Position numbers and translations under genes: made by a program
Part shown: positions 16,002-24,655 of the stretch, in pieces
Numbering within the stretch: position 1 is the stretch's first letter
How the letters are laid out: each line of letters begins with the position of its first letter
Assembly (NCBI RefSeq): GCF_014873495.1
Contig: NZ_JADBGF010000001.1
Location: 7,006,001-7,070,000, forward strand
From: Streptomyces stelliscabiei
GTDB lineage: Bacteria > Actinomycetota > Actinomycetes > Streptomycetales > Streptomycetaceae
Direction: 5' to 3'
DNA length: 64,000 bases
Notes under the pieces: generated by a model
What the model was told of the DNA's origin: nothing
The model's database searches: none
Seen by the model: the letters and a program-made list of their open reading frames with translations, nothing else

Positions 16002-17477
16002 GTGCCCTCCATGAACGAACTCGTCCGCCAGCACACCGCTCTCAGCGACTCCGACCTGGAGTGGCTGCATCTGCTGGTGTCGGAGTGGCAGCTGCTGTCC
16101 GACCTCTCCTTCGCCGACCTGGTCCTCTGGGTCCCCACGCGCGACGGCACCCGCTATGTCTCCGTGGCCCAGATGCGCCCCAACACCGGCCCCACCTCCT
16201 ACCAGGACGACATGGTCGGCCACTTGGTCCCCCGAGGTCGCCGCCCCCTGCTGGACGCCGCCCACGACGAGGGCCGCATCGTCCGTGAGGGCGACCCCGA
16301 GTGGCGGGAGGAGGTGCCCGTACGGGTCGAGTCCATCCCCGTGCGCAGGGAGGGGCGGGTGCTCGGCGTCATCGCGCGCAACACCAATCTGCTGACCGTG
16401 CGGACCCCCAGCCGGCTGGAGCTGACGTATCTCCAGAGCGCCTCCGACCTGGCCCAGATGATCGCCGGGGGCGCGTTCCCGTTCCCCGACCAGCAGGTCG
16501 ACATGGACGCCTCACCGCGCGTCGGCGACGGCCTCATCAGGCTCGACGCCGACGGGATCGTCCAGTACGCCTCGCCGAACGCCCTCTCGGCCTACCACCG
16601 CCTCGGCCTCGCCGCCGATCTCGTCGGTTGCCATCTCGGCCGGACGACCGCCGAACTCGCCCCCTCCCGGGGCCCGGTGGACGAGGCGCTGGCCAAGGTG
16701 GCGAGCGGATGGGCGCCGCGTGAGTTCGAGATCGAGTCCGTGGAAGGCGTGATCCAGTTCCGGGCGATCCCCCTCAAGCCCAAGGGGCCGCGCATCGGTT
16801 CGCTGGTGCTGCTGCGGGACGTGACGGAACTGCGGCGGCGCGAGCGCGAGTTGATCACCAAGGACGCGACCATCCGGGAGATCCACCACCGGGTGAAGAA
16901 CAACCTCCAGACCGTCGCCGCGCTGCTGCGCCTCCAGGCGCGGCGCATCGAGTCCGAGCGGGGCCGCGAGGCACTGGAGGAGGCGGTGCGACGGGTCGGA
17001 TCGATCGCGATCGTGCATGAGACGCTGTCCCAGAACCTGGACGAGCGGGTGGAGTTCGACGAGATCGCCGACCGGGTGCTCGCCATGGTCGCCGAGATCT
17101 CACCGGGCAAGGTCGTCGGCCGGCGCACCGGACGCTTCGGCATCCTGGACGCGGAGGTCGCGACCCCGCTCTCGATGGTCCTCACCGAGATCCTGCAGAA
17201 CGCCCTCGAACACGGTTTCCGTGAGGGCGACACCGGCACCGTCGAGGTCTCGGCCGTGCGCGGCGGCACCAGCAAGGAGACCCGCCTCCTCGTCACCGTC
17301 CAGGACGACGGCGTCGGCCTCCCCGAGGGCTTCGACCCGCACCGCTCGGGCAACCTCGGCCTGCAGATCGTACGGACGCTGGTCGAGGGCGAGTTGGGCG
17401 GCACGTTCGACATGGTCCCCGCCCCGGAGCGGGGCACCCAGGTGATCCTGGACCTCCCCGTGCGGGCCCAGAAGTAG
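16002..17477 (+). CDS. PdtaS-like sensor histidine kinase (GAF-PAS-HisKA_2)
   Basis: A 491-residue soluble kinase without membrane helices. An N-terminal GAF-like domain (about 1-150) is followed by a PAS domain (DGLIRLDADGIVQYASPNA, about 180-290) and a HisKA_2/HWE-type phosphoacceptor (EIHHRVKNNLQTVAALLRLQ) with ATPase motifs (NALEHGF, DDGVGLPEGF). This is the layout of PdtaS, which in mycobacteria phosphorylates the ANTAR antiterminator PdtaR. The response regulator is not adjacent. The GTG at 16002 is preferred to the ATG three codons on, since homologues begin PSMNELVRQHTAL. A double terminator follows. Confidence 0.93.
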   Translation: MPSMNELVRQHTALSDSDLEWLHLLVSEWQLLSDLSFADLVLWVPTRDGTRYVSVAQMRPNTGPTSYQDDMVGHLVPRGRRPLLDAAHDEGRIVREGDPEWREEVPVRVESIPVRREGRVLGVIARNTNLLTVRTPSRLELTYLQSASDLAQMIAGGAFPFPDQQVDMDASPRVGDGLIRLDADGIVQYASPNALSAYHRLGLAADLVGCHLGRTTAELAPSRGPVDEALAKVASGWAPREFEIESVEGVIQFRAIPLKPKGPRIGSLVLLRDVTELRRRERELITKDATIREIHHRVKNNLQTVAALLRLQARRIESERGREALEEAVRRVGSIAIVHETLSQNLDERVEFDEIADRVLAMVAEISPGKVVGRRTGRFGILDAEVATPLSMVLTEILQNALEHGFREGDTGTVEVSAVRGGTSKETRLLVTVQDDGVGLPEGFDPHRSGNLGLQIVRTLVEGELGGTFDMVPAPERGTQVILDLPVRAQK

Positions 17478-17490
17478 CGGCGGACACGAC

Positions 17491-17521
17491 AGCCGCGGTC
17501 GTCGTGACGACCGCGGCTTTC
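17491..17521 (+). terminator. rho-independent terminator of the sensor kinase gene
   Basis: AGCCGCGGTCGTC pairs with GACGACCGCGGCT (13 bp), followed by TTTCCT. Confidence 0.85.
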
Positions 17522-17538
17522 CTACGGCGGACAGCACA

Positions 17539-17569
17539 GAGCCCCGGACCACCATGTGGTCCGGGGCTC
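17539..17569. terminator. second hairpin, between the kinase gene and wblE
   Basis: GAGCCCCGGACCAC and its complement form a 14-bp perfect stem with a three-base loop. It may stop transcription from either side. Confidence 0.7.
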
Positions 17570-17680
17570 GGCTCGTGGCTGATTAAGCGCACCGGGGGTA
17601 CTGCGCGCTGCGGCTCGGGGGCGGGAGAAGCGCACTCGCTGTGCGCGCCGCCAAGCTCAGGCTATTGCTGGGGTGGGATG

Positions 17681-17938
17681 TCAGGCGGATGCCTGACGGG
17701 CCCGGTTGCGGGCGGCGCGGCGCTTCATGGCGCGGCGCTCGTCCTCGCTGAGACCACCCCAGACGCCGGAGTCCTGGCCGGACTCAAGCGCCCACTGCAG
17801 ACACTGCTCGATAACCGGGCAGCGACGGCAGACAGCCTTGGCTTCCTCGATCTGCAGCAGCGCAGGACCGGTGTTGCCGATGGGGAAGAAGAGCTCGGGG
17901 TCTTCCTCGCGGCAAACGGCGTTGTGACGCCAGTCCAT
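17681..17938 (-). CDS. wblE: WhiB-family iron-sulfur regulator WblE
   Basis: An 85-residue WhiB-like protein. The four cluster-binding cysteines are C9, C37, C40 and C46 (VCRRCPVIEQC), and the G[VI]WGG turn (SGVWGGLSEDERR) leads into a basic C-terminal tail (RRAMKRRAARNRARQ) for DNA contact. This is the short WblE/WhmA-like type found in all streptomycetes and corresponds to SCO5240. It acts with a sigma factor on stress and redox genes. The ATG at 17938 has a good ribosome binding site (GGAGAGG). Confidence 0.95.
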   Translation of the reverse strand: MDWRHNAVCREEDPELFFPIGNTGPALLQIEEAKAVCRRCPVIEQCLQWALESGQDSGVWGGLSEDERRAMKRRAARNRARQASA

Positions 17939-18257
17939 GGCTGCTACCTCTCCTTGGTATTACTTGCACGTTGCTTGTGAATGTGAACGCTTTCACGAAT
18001 CCCTCAACAAGTGAAGGGCCGATCACCAGACGGACTGGTGTGGTCCTGTGGATTGAGGAGGGGTTCTGGCGCTTGCTTGAGCCGGGTGTTGCGGGCTGTC
18101 CCGAGCGCCACGTAGAGACTCGCAAACCTCAGCGGCGGATACAACCCCTTCCGGAAAGTTTTTTTTGATTCCTCGGTGTCGACTGTGTCACAGCCGTACT
18201 TCCATGGGGTGGACCCTGGCCTAAACGTTCGAGTGGAAGGACTTTTGCCCGTTCCGC
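17939..18257. other. wblE upstream region
   Basis: No gene. It carries the wblE promoter (relatively AT-rich stretch 17960-18010 containing the palindrome-like GTGAAAGCGTTCAC) and, further up, a run of eight T at about 18161-18168 downstream of the lipid kinase gene. Confidence 0.5.
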
Positions 18258-19229
18258 TCACACAATCACACGCAGTGCACGGCGTACGCCTGTGAACGTC
18301 ACGCTCGTACGCAGTCCGAGGTGGTCGCCGTCCATCTGGAGGGGGAGAGGGACCTTCGAATGCAAGGTGAAGTCGGTCAGGTCGTGCAGGGTGGTGGCGT
18401 GCTTGCCGCGGGGTCCCCGCTCGGGGGACGAAGTGAGCAACTGTGTGCCATATCGGGCGAGCGCGGGCGTCGACATGCGGGTCAGGCCGAGCACGTCGAG
18501 GCCTTTATCGAACGAGGCCTTAGGCGACGCGTACACCGGGCGATTACCCAGAAACGTCCACGGGGACGTGTTGCAGACTATGGACAGCACAAGATCGGAA
18601 ATCGGATCCCGGCCCGGCTGCTCCACGGTGATCGTGCCGAGTCTGCGATGCGGCTCTTCCAGGAACTGCCGAAATGCCTGACGCAGGTAAAGGGCGTGTG
18701 TGGATTTCCGTCCGCGTTCCCGTTGTTGCTCGACACGGCCGATCACACCCGCGTCGAATCCGAGGCCGGCGCAGAAGGTGAACCAGCGGGACGGCACCGC
18801 CTCGTCCTCCGTACCCGGGGTGCCCGAGGCCATGCCCAGTCCGACCGTGCGCTCCCGGCTCTCGCGCAGGGCGTCGAGCAGGACGCCGGTCGCCTCCACG
18901 GCGTCGTTGGGCAGTCCCAGCGCACGGGCGAAGACGTTGGTGGAGCCGCCGGGGACCACGGCGAGACGGGGGAGGCGGTCGGGATCGGGGCCGTGGTGCA
19001 ACAGGCCGTTGACGACCTCGTTGACCGTGCCGTCGCCGCCGAGCGCGACGACCAGTTCGATGTCGTCCTTGCCCTCCGCGGCCTGCCGGGCGAGGTCCCG
19101 GGCGTGACCCCGGTACTCCGTCGTGACCGCCTCGAGCTTCATCTCGCTCGCGAGGGCGTGGATCAGGACATCGCGCGTACGTGCGCTTGTGGTGGTTGCC
19201 GCCGGATTGACCACGAGAAGTGCACGCAT
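18258..19229 (-). CDS. diacylglycerol/lipid kinase family protein
   Basis: A 323-residue cytoplasmic kinase of the DagK/YegS fold, expected to phosphorylate a lipid hydroxyl with ATP. The nucleotide-binding motif GGDGT is at residues 64-68 (VALGGDGTVNEVVNGL), followed by VVPGGSTNVFARALGLP. The ATG at 19229 (MRALLVVNPAA) is chosen because the conserved fold begins there; an in-frame extension to 19283 has no family similarity. It is divergent from the small membrane protein at 19348. The lipid substrate is unknown. Confidence 0.9.
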   Translation of the reverse strand: MRALLVVNPAATTTSARTRDVLIHALASEMKLEAVTTEYRGHARDLARQAAEGKDDIELVVALGGDGTVNEVVNGLLHHGPDPDRLPRLAVVPGGSTNVFARALGLPNDAVEATGVLLDALRESRERTVGLGMASGTPGTEDEAVPSRWFTFCAGLGFDAGVIGRVEQQRERGRKSTHALYLRQAFRQFLEEPHRRLGTITVEQPGRDPISDLVLSIVCNTSPWTFLGNRPVYASPKASFDKGLDVLGLTRMSTPALARYGTQLLTSSPERGPRGKHATTLHDLTDFTLHSKVPLPLQMDGDHLGLRTSVTFTGVRRALRVIV

Positions 19230-19347
19230 GGGTTGCAGCGTACCTACTGGGTGGTACCCGGCCCATACCGAGGTGCGGATCAAGGGGGAGATCGGGTAGT
19301 GACGATGAGCACGCGGGGGCGTGTGGAGGGGCGGCTACCCTTCACGG

Positions 19348-19800
19348 GTGAGCCCTGAGCAGACCCCCACGCCGGACACCTCCGACGCCGAGCCCCGTCC
19401 CGGGCGGCTGACCGCCGCCGCGGCGCTGGCCGCGCTGGAGGGGGTGGCCCTGCTGGTGGGCGGCGGTGCCATGCTCGTCCTGGGCCTCGGTGGCGACTCC
19501 GACGACCTGAGCACCGGCGTCACCGGAGGGATCACCCTCTTCGCGCTGGCCCTGCTGCCGCTGATCGCCGCGCGCGGGCTGCTGCTGCGCCGGAGCTGGA
19601 GCCGGGGGCCCGCCGTGATCACCCAGATCATGGCGCTGCCGGTGGCCTACAACCTGCTGCGCGCCGACAGTGTGGCGATCTGGGCGGGCATCGTCCTGGC
19701 CGTGGTCGCCGTCGCCGCGCTGGTCCTGCTGATCAATCCCGCTACGACCCAGGCCCTGGGAATCCAGGGGCCGGGCCGGGCGGAGGAGACGAAGCGGTAG
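19348..19800 (+). CDS. integral membrane protein of unknown function
   Basis: A 150-residue protein with a Pro-rich cytoplasmic N-terminus and four predicted helices (about residues 25-47, 57-75, 87-104, 107-127). The start is taken as GTG at 19348; TACCCT lies 10 bases upstream and there is no ribosome binding site, so the mRNA is probably leaderless. It is convergent with sigH, with about 20 bases between the stops. I do not recognise a function. Confidence 0.8.
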   Translation: MSPEQTPTPDTSDAEPRPGRLTAAAALAALEGVALLVGGGAMLVLGLGGDSDDLSTGVTGGITLFALALLPLIAARGLLLRRSWSRGPAVITQIMALPVAYNLLRADSVAIWAGIVLAVVAVAALVLLINPATTQALGIQGPGRAEETKR

Positions 19801-19820
19801 GTCCTGACGGGGCGCGGGAG

Positions 19821-20987
19821 CTACTCCTCCACGAGCAGCTTCTCGCGGAGCTGGGCCAGCGTCCGCGCCAGCAGCCGTGAGACGTGCATCTGCGAGATGC
19901 CGACCTCCTGGGCGATCTGCGACTGGGTCATGTTGCCGAAGAAGCGCAGCAGCAGGATCCGCTTCTCGCGCGGCGGGAGGTCCTCCAGGAGCGGCTTGAG
20001 GGACTCCCGGTACTCGACGCCCTCCAGCGCCTCGTCCTCGGCGCCGAGGGTGTCCGCGACGGCCGGGGACTCGTCGTCGGTGTCGGGGACGTCCAGGGAC
20101 AGCGTGGAGTACGCGTTGGCCGACTCCAGGCCCTCCAGGACCTCCTCCTCCGAGATGGCCAGCTTCTCGGCCAGCTCGTGCACCGTCGGCGAGCGGCCGT
20201 GCTGCTGGGACAGCTCGGCCGTGGCCGTGGTCAGCGAGAGTCGCAGCTCCTGCAGCCGGCGCGGGACCCGCACCGCCCAGCCCTTGTCACGGAAATGCCT
20301 CTTGATCTCGCCGACGACCGTCGGGGTCGCGTACGTCGAGAACTCCACGCCGCGGTCCGGGTCGAAGCGGTCCACCGACTTGATCAGCCCGATGGTGGCG
20401 ACCTGCGTCAGGTCGTCCAGCGGCTCCCCGCGATTGCGGAAACGGCGCGCGAGGTGCTCCACGAGCGGCAGATGCATCCGGACCAGCCGGTTGCGCAGCT
20501 CCGCGTACTCGACACTGCCGTCCGGCAGGGCGCGCAGCTCGATGAACAGGGCTCGCGCCCCGCTGCGGTCCTGCGGATGGTGCTGGGTGCTGCGCACGGT
20601 CTGCGCGTGCTGCGCGGCCGTCTCGTCGTGTCGCTCGTGCTCGCTCATAGTCCCGCCCGCCGTCACCGTTCCCCCAGCTCCCGACTGTGCTCGTCGAGCG
20701 GGGGAGGCCCCAGTCCGCCCTCGTGAGGACGTGGTGATCCGCAGGGCACCCTCCGGATCCCGTTGCCCGCCGGAGGGCGCCTCGCGCTCCTCGCCGTCGG
20801 CCGGCTCCGTCCACCGAGACGCTCCGGCCGCCGAGGACTCGTCCTCCGGGTGCGGCCTGGCCTGCTCGGGGATGCCGTCGACGCCGTCCGCCAGAGGCGC
20901 CGGCCCACTCGGACCGCCGTCGTCCTCCGCGGGAAGTTCCCGTGTGCCGCGTTCTTCGTCCCGCACCGGCCCGTCCCCGTTCCTCAC
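19821..20987 (-). CDS. sigH: SigB-like stress-response sigma factor SigH (long form, several starts)
   Basis: The core sigma factor is the 275-residue part from ATG 20648 (MSEHERHDETAAQ): region 2 (LVEHLARRFRNRGEPLDDL, then FDPDRGVEFSTYATPTVVGE), region 3, and region 4 HTH (MTQSQIAQEVGISQMHVSRL). The same frame stays open and coding upstream to a GTG at 20987 that overlaps the ushX stop (GTGA), giving a 388-residue form with an acidic, Pro-rich N-terminal extension. S. coelicolor SigH is known to exist as several translated and processed forms, so both starts are probably used. It directs osmotic and developmental genes, held by the anti-sigma factor UshX encoded just upstream. Confidence 0.93.
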   Translation of the reverse strand: MRNGDGPVRDEERGTRELPAEDDGGPSGPAPLADGVDGIPEQARPHPEDESSAAGASRWTEPADGEEREAPSGGQRDPEGALRITTSSRGRTGASPARRAQSGAGGTVTAGGTMSEHERHDETAAQHAQTVRSTQHHPQDRSGARALFIELRALPDGSVEYAELRNRLVRMHLPLVEHLARRFRNRGEPLDDLTQVATIGLIKSVDRFDPDRGVEFSTYATPTVVGEIKRHFRDKGWAVRVPRRLQELRLSLTTATAELSQQHGRSPTVHELAEKLAISEEEVLEGLESANAYSTLSLDVPDTDDESPAVADTLGAEDEALEGVEYRESLKPLLEDLPPREKRILLLRFFGNMTQSQIAQEVGISQMHVSRLLARTLAQLREKLLVEE

Positions 20988-21397
20988 GCCGGCCCGGGTC
21001 CCGCGCCGCGCTGTTTGTAGAGGCTGATCGAAACGGTTTTGTCGTCGGCCACCGCGGAGGAGACCTTCCCCGCCAGGGCCGACAGCACGGTCCAGGCGAA
21101 GGTGTCGCGCGCGGGGGCGTGACCGTCCGTGGTGGGGGCCGAGACCGTGACCTCCAGTGAATCGTCGACCAGACGGAAGACACAGCTGAGCACCGAGCCG
21201 GGCACGGCCTGCTGAAGCAGGATCGCGCAGGCCTCGTCGACCGCGATGCGCAAATCCTCGATCTCGTCGAGGGTGAAGTCCAAACGGGCCGCGAGGCCGG
21301 CCGTCGCCGTACGCAGCACCGACAGGTAGGCACCCGCGGCCGGCAGCCGGACTTCCACGAAGTCCTGGATCCCGGGCTCGCCTGCGATCTGGGACAC
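20984..21397 (-). CDS. ushX: anti-sigma factor UshX (RsbW-like)
   Basis: A 137-residue HATPase_c-type anti-sigma kinase of the RsbW/SpoIIAB class. The N-box region is seen in IEDLRIAVDEACAILLQ, and later ATP-lid sequence is short. It binds SigH and blocks it. I chose the GTG at 21397 (VSQIAGEPG) because a strong GGAGG lies 5 bases upstream and homologues begin there; the frame is open for another 49 codons without similarity. Its TGA overlaps the GTG of long-form sigH, so the inhibitor and sigma factor are coupled. Confidence 0.92.
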   Translation of the reverse strand: MSQIAGEPGIQDFVEVRLPAAGAYLSVLRTATAGLAARLDFTLDEIEDLRIAVDEACAILLQQAVPGSVLSCVFRLVDDSLEVTVSAPTTDGHAPARDTFAWTVLSALAGKVSSAVADDKTVSISLYKQRGAGPGPA

Positions 21398-21733
21398 CCT
21401 CACCTCCAAGGTGGTACAAGCTTTTTCGGGGGCCGAGGGTCGCCCCCCGGGGTAACGCGCTACGTGGTTCAGCGGTGACGCTATCGCGCTACCGAGCGTC
21501 GTGTCCTCGGGGTCCTGAGGACCCCACCCCATGCTGTCACTCATAGTAAGCCTATGAATACGCTCGGTGGCTAGAGGTCTGCGGGCCTCAAATAGGAAGA
21601 GCGCGCGCCGGATTGACGTACCCAGGCGTCGGACTGCCGAACCGTGTCACACGAGTACGTCGACGTGTCACGGGGTGACATGGTTCCGTCGTGCGACGAC
21701 TCCGCTCCGGTAGTCATATCGGCACAGGGGCTG
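21398..21733. other. ushY-ushX intergenic region with inverted repeats
   Basis: Likely holds a sigH promoter. GTGTCAC occurs at 21644-21650 and 21665-21671 (21 bases apart), the second within the 15-base inverted repeat TGTCACGGGGTGACA (21666-21680). S. coelicolor sigH is a BldD target, but the spacing of this repeat differs from the BldD consensus, so its owner is not known. Confidence 0.45.
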
Positions 21734-21994
21734 TCATACGAGTACATGGTCGACGAAGCACCAGCGCCAGGTCTCGCCCGCCTCGAACGTACGCATGATG
21801 GGATGGCCGCTCTCCTTGTGGTGCTCGGTCGCGTGCCGCATCGGCGAGGAGTCGCAGCAGCCCACGTGCCCGCACTCCAGGCACATCCGCAACTGCACCG
21901 GATGACTCCCGGCGGCCAGGCACTCCGGGCAGGTGTCGCTCAGCGGTTCGGGCTCGGGGTGCGGCAGCGCCTCCGTGTGCGTGCACTGTTTCAT
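21734..21994 (-). CDS. ushY: UBP-type zinc-finger protein UshY
   Basis: An 86-residue protein with a zinc finger of the ubiquitin-hydrolase (ZnF-UBP) type: CTHTE near the N-terminus, CPEC, CLECGHVGCCD, and histidines in RHATEHHKESGHP. It matches UshY, the first gene of the S. coelicolor sigH operon, whose role is not settled. The ATG at 21994 is the only sensible start. It is divergent from the antiporter gene, with 59 bases between starts. Confidence 0.9.
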   Translation of the reverse strand: MKQCTHTEALPHPEPEPLSDTCPECLAAGSHPVQLRMCLECGHVGCCDSSPMRHATEHHKESGHPIMRTFEAGETWRWCFVDHVLV

Positions 21995-22053
21995 GATTGC
22001 CAGGTTACGACGGGTGCGCGGAACCCCGCGCGGAAACGAAGGCGGCGCAAGCG

Positions 22054-23649
22054 ATGCACTTCCTGCCCTTGCTGTTGCTGGTCGCCGGGAGCGCGACGGT
22101 GGCCGGGGCCGCCCGGCGTACGCCGGTGCCCGCCCCGCTGCTGCTGGTCGCGGCGGGGCTCGCGGTGTCGTATCTGCCCGGAGTGCCGCACTACGAACTC
22201 GATCCCGAGATCGTCCTGCCGCTGATCCTGCCCCCGCTGCTGTACACGGCCGCCAGCGACAGCTCGTACCTCGACCTGCGGGCCCAGCTGCGACCCGTGG
22301 CGCTGCTGTCGGTCGGCTACGTGCTCTTCGCGACCCTCGCGGTCGGCTGGGCCGCCTACCTGCTCGTGCCGGGGATGCCGCTGCCCGCGGCCCTGGTGCT
22401 CGGCGCGGTGGTGGCCCCGCCGGACGCGGTCGCGGCCACGGCGGTCGCCCGGCGGGTGGGCCTGCCCTCGCGGATCACCACCATCCTGCAGGGCGAGTCC
22501 CTGGTGAACGACGCGACCGCGATCACCGCCTACCGGGTGGCCCTCGCGGCCACCATCGGCGAGGGCGCGAGCTGGTCGGGCGGGACGGTCGACTTCCTGG
22601 TGGCGGCGGTCGGCGGCGTCGCGGTGGGCCTGCTGCTGATGGTGCCGATCCACTGGCTGCGCACGCACCTGAAGGAGGCACTGCTCCAGAACACCCTCTC
22701 CCTGCTGATCCCGTTCGTCGCCTACGGCCTCGCCGAGTGGGTGCACGCCTCCGGGGTGCTCGCCGTGGTCGTCGTCGGCCTGTACCTCGGCTACCGCAAC
22801 TGGCAGGTCGACTTCGCCACCCGCCTCCAGGAGGAGGCCGTCTGGAAGATGGTCGCCTTCCTGCTGGAGTCCGCCGTGTTCGCCCTCATCGGCCTGCAGC
22901 TCCCGGTCGTCCTCGAAGGGCTGGGCGAGTACGAGGGGGTCCGCGCCTCCTGGTACGCCGTGGCCGTCTTCCTCGTCGTGGTCGCGACCCGGTTCGCGTG
23001 GGTCTATCCGGCCACCTTCCTGCCCCGCTTGCTGTCGCGGCGCATCCGGGAGCGGGAGGCCAACCCCACCTGGAAGGCGCCCTTCGTCATCGCCTGGGCC
23101 GGCATGCGCGGTGTCGTATCGCTGGCCATCGCCTTCTCGATCCCGCTCACGGTGAACGGCGGGGACGACTTCCCCGGACGGAACCTGATCCTCTTCCTGA
23201 CCTTCACGACGGTCATCGGGACGCTCGTCATCCAGGGGCTGACCCTCCCGCCGCTCATCCGCGTCCTGAAGCTGCCGGGACGCGACCAGCAGGCCGAGAC
23301 CCTCGCCGAGGCCAACGCCCAGGCCCAGGCGTCCCGCGCCGCCGAGGCCCGCCTCGACGAACTCCTCGCCGACGAGCGCAACGAGCTGCCGCCCCCGCTC
23401 GTCGACCGCCTCCACACCGTCCTGGAACGCCGCCGCAACGCCGTCTGGGAACGGCTCGGCGCGGTCAACCCGGTGACCGGGGAGAGCGTCGACGACACCT
23501 ACAGCCGCCTCTCCCGCGAGATGATCGGCGCCGAACGCGAGGTCTTCGTGAAACTGCGGGACGGCCGGTACATCGACGACGAGATGCTGCGCACCCTGCT
23601 GCGCAGGCTGGACCTGGAGGAGGCGGCGGTCTTCCGGGAGGCGTCCTGA
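22054..23649 (+). CDS. CPA1-family Na+/H+ antiporter
   Basis: A 531-residue protein with about 12 membrane helices to roughly residue 410, then a ~120-residue hydrophilic, helical C-terminal tail. Ion-binding family motifs are GAVVAPPDAVAATAVARR and GESLVNDATAI (the ND pair typical of NhaP/NHE antiporters). It should exchange sodium for protons. The ATG at 22054 has GAAGGCGG upstream. Its position next to the osmotic-stress sigma operon (divergent from ushY) suits a role in salt stress, by inference only. Confidence 0.92.
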   Translation: MHFLPLLLLVAGSATVAGAARRTPVPAPLLLVAAGLAVSYLPGVPHYELDPEIVLPLILPPLLYTAASDSSYLDLRAQLRPVALLSVGYVLFATLAVGWAAYLLVPGMPLPAALVLGAVVAPPDAVAATAVARRVGLPSRITTILQGESLVNDATAITAYRVALAATIGEGASWSGGTVDFLVAAVGGVAVGLLLMVPIHWLRTHLKEALLQNTLSLLIPFVAYGLAEWVHASGVLAVVVVGLYLGYRNWQVDFATRLQEEAVWKMVAFLLESAVFALIGLQLPVVLEGLGEYEGVRASWYAVAVFLVVVATRFAWVYPATFLPRLLSRRIREREANPTWKAPFVIAWAGMRGVVSLAIAFSIPLTVNGGDDFPGRNLILFLTFTTVIGTLVIQGLTLPPLIRVLKLPGRDQQAETLAEANAQAQASRAAEARLDELLADERNELPPPLVDRLHTVLERRRNAVWERLGAVNPVTGESVDDTYSRLSREMIGAEREVFVKLRDGRYIDDEMLRTLLRRLDLEEAAVFREAS

Positions 23650-23673
23650 GACGGTCCCGGGGCGTCGGTCCGC

Positions 23674-24618
23674 CTAGGGCGCGTGGTCCTCGAAAGGGCG
23701 TCCGGTGATCACCGCGGCGAGCGTCGTCCCGCGCGCGAAGGCGCCCTCCGACACCAGGGCGACAAGTCCGTAGAGCGACTTGGCGACATAGAGACGCTCC
23801 ACGGGCAGGGCGTGGCGGGCCTCGAAGTCGACGGCGAAGGCGTCCAGTTCGGGGGTGGTGCGCGCGTAGCCGCCGCAGTGGAAGCGGTCGTCGAGACGCC
23901 AGTCGCCGCGCGGTCCGCCGAAGGCCCGCTCCTGCAGCCTTCGTATCTCCTCGTCGAGGAAGCCCCCCTTGAGGACCGGAATTCCGAGGGCGCGCTGGCC
24001 GGGGGCCAGACCGGCGGCCAGACCCGCGAGCGTGCCACCGGTGCCGCAGGCGAGGGCCACGACGTCGGCCCGGCCGCGCAGTTCCGCGCCGAGGTCCTGG
24101 CAGCCGCGCACCGCGAGACTGTTGCTGCCGCCCTCGGGGACGACGTACGCGTCCCCCGCGTCGGCGGCGCGCAGGACGGCGGCCAGGGTGGCGGGGTCGG
24201 ACTTGCGGCGATACGTCGATCTGTCGACGAAGTGCAGCCGCATGCCGTCCGCCGCGCAGCGGGCCAGGGACGCGTTGAGCGGGCGGTCGGCCAGTTCCTG
24301 GCCGCGGACCACGCCGATGGTGGGCAGGCCCAGGAGGCGGCCCGCCGCCGCGGTGGCGCGCAGGTGGTTGGAGTAGGCGCCGCCGAACGTGAGCACCGGC
24401 CGGCCGGCCGCCGCGCGCAGGTTGGGGGCCAGCTTGCGCCACTTGTTGCCGACGAGCCGCGGATGGATCAGGTCGTCGCGCTTGAGGAGCAGCCGGACGC
24501 CGTGGCGGGCGAAGCGCTCGTCCACCACCTCCTGCAGAGGGGACGGCAGCACGGGGTCCAGGGCGGCGACGGGGTCGGGGGCGGAGGGCTGGCCGGTCAC
24601 GTGCCCATTGTCGGACAC
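23674..24618 (-). CDS. PLP-dependent deaminase/D-cysteine desulfhydrase family protein
   Basis: A 314-residue fold-type II PLP enzyme of the ACC deaminase/D-cysteine desulfhydrase group. The Schiff-base lysine is in LVGNKWRKLAPN, the substrate loop is TFGGAYSNHLRAT, and the phosphate loop is CGTGGTLAGLAAGL. These motifs do not separate ACC deaminase from desulfhydrase, and many actinobacterial members favour D-cysteine-like substrates. Start GTG at 24618, with a second GTG at 24600 possible. The stop is 24 bases from the antiporter stop (convergent). Confidence 0.88.
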   Translation of the reverse strand: MSDNGHVTGQPSAPDPVAALDPVLPSPLQEVVDERFARHGVRLLLKRDDLIHPRLVGNKWRKLAPNLRAAAGRPVLTFGGAYSNHLRATAAAGRLLGLPTIGVVRGQELADRPLNASLARCAADGMRLHFVDRSTYRRKSDPATLAAVLRAADAGDAYVVPEGGSNSLAVRGCQDLGAELRGRADVVALACGTGGTLAGLAAGLAPGQRALGIPVLKGGFLDEEIRRLQERAFGGPRGDWRLDDRFHCGGYARTTPELDAFAVDFEARHALPVERLYVAKSLYGLVALVSEGAFARGTTLAAVITGRPFEDHAP

Positions 24619-24655
24619 ATGACCGGTCGGCGTCGGGTGCGCCGGCGCTCCTGCC

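Noticed and set aside
20988..21419. Upward extension of sigH to 21419
   Set aside because: The extra frame overlaps ushX in another frame and reads as a shadow of it; a GTG at 20987 coupled to the ushX stop is a better start.
21666..21680. TGTCACGGGGTGACA as a BldD box
   Set aside because: Spacing between the TCAC and GTGA halves is three, but the BldD consensus needs five.
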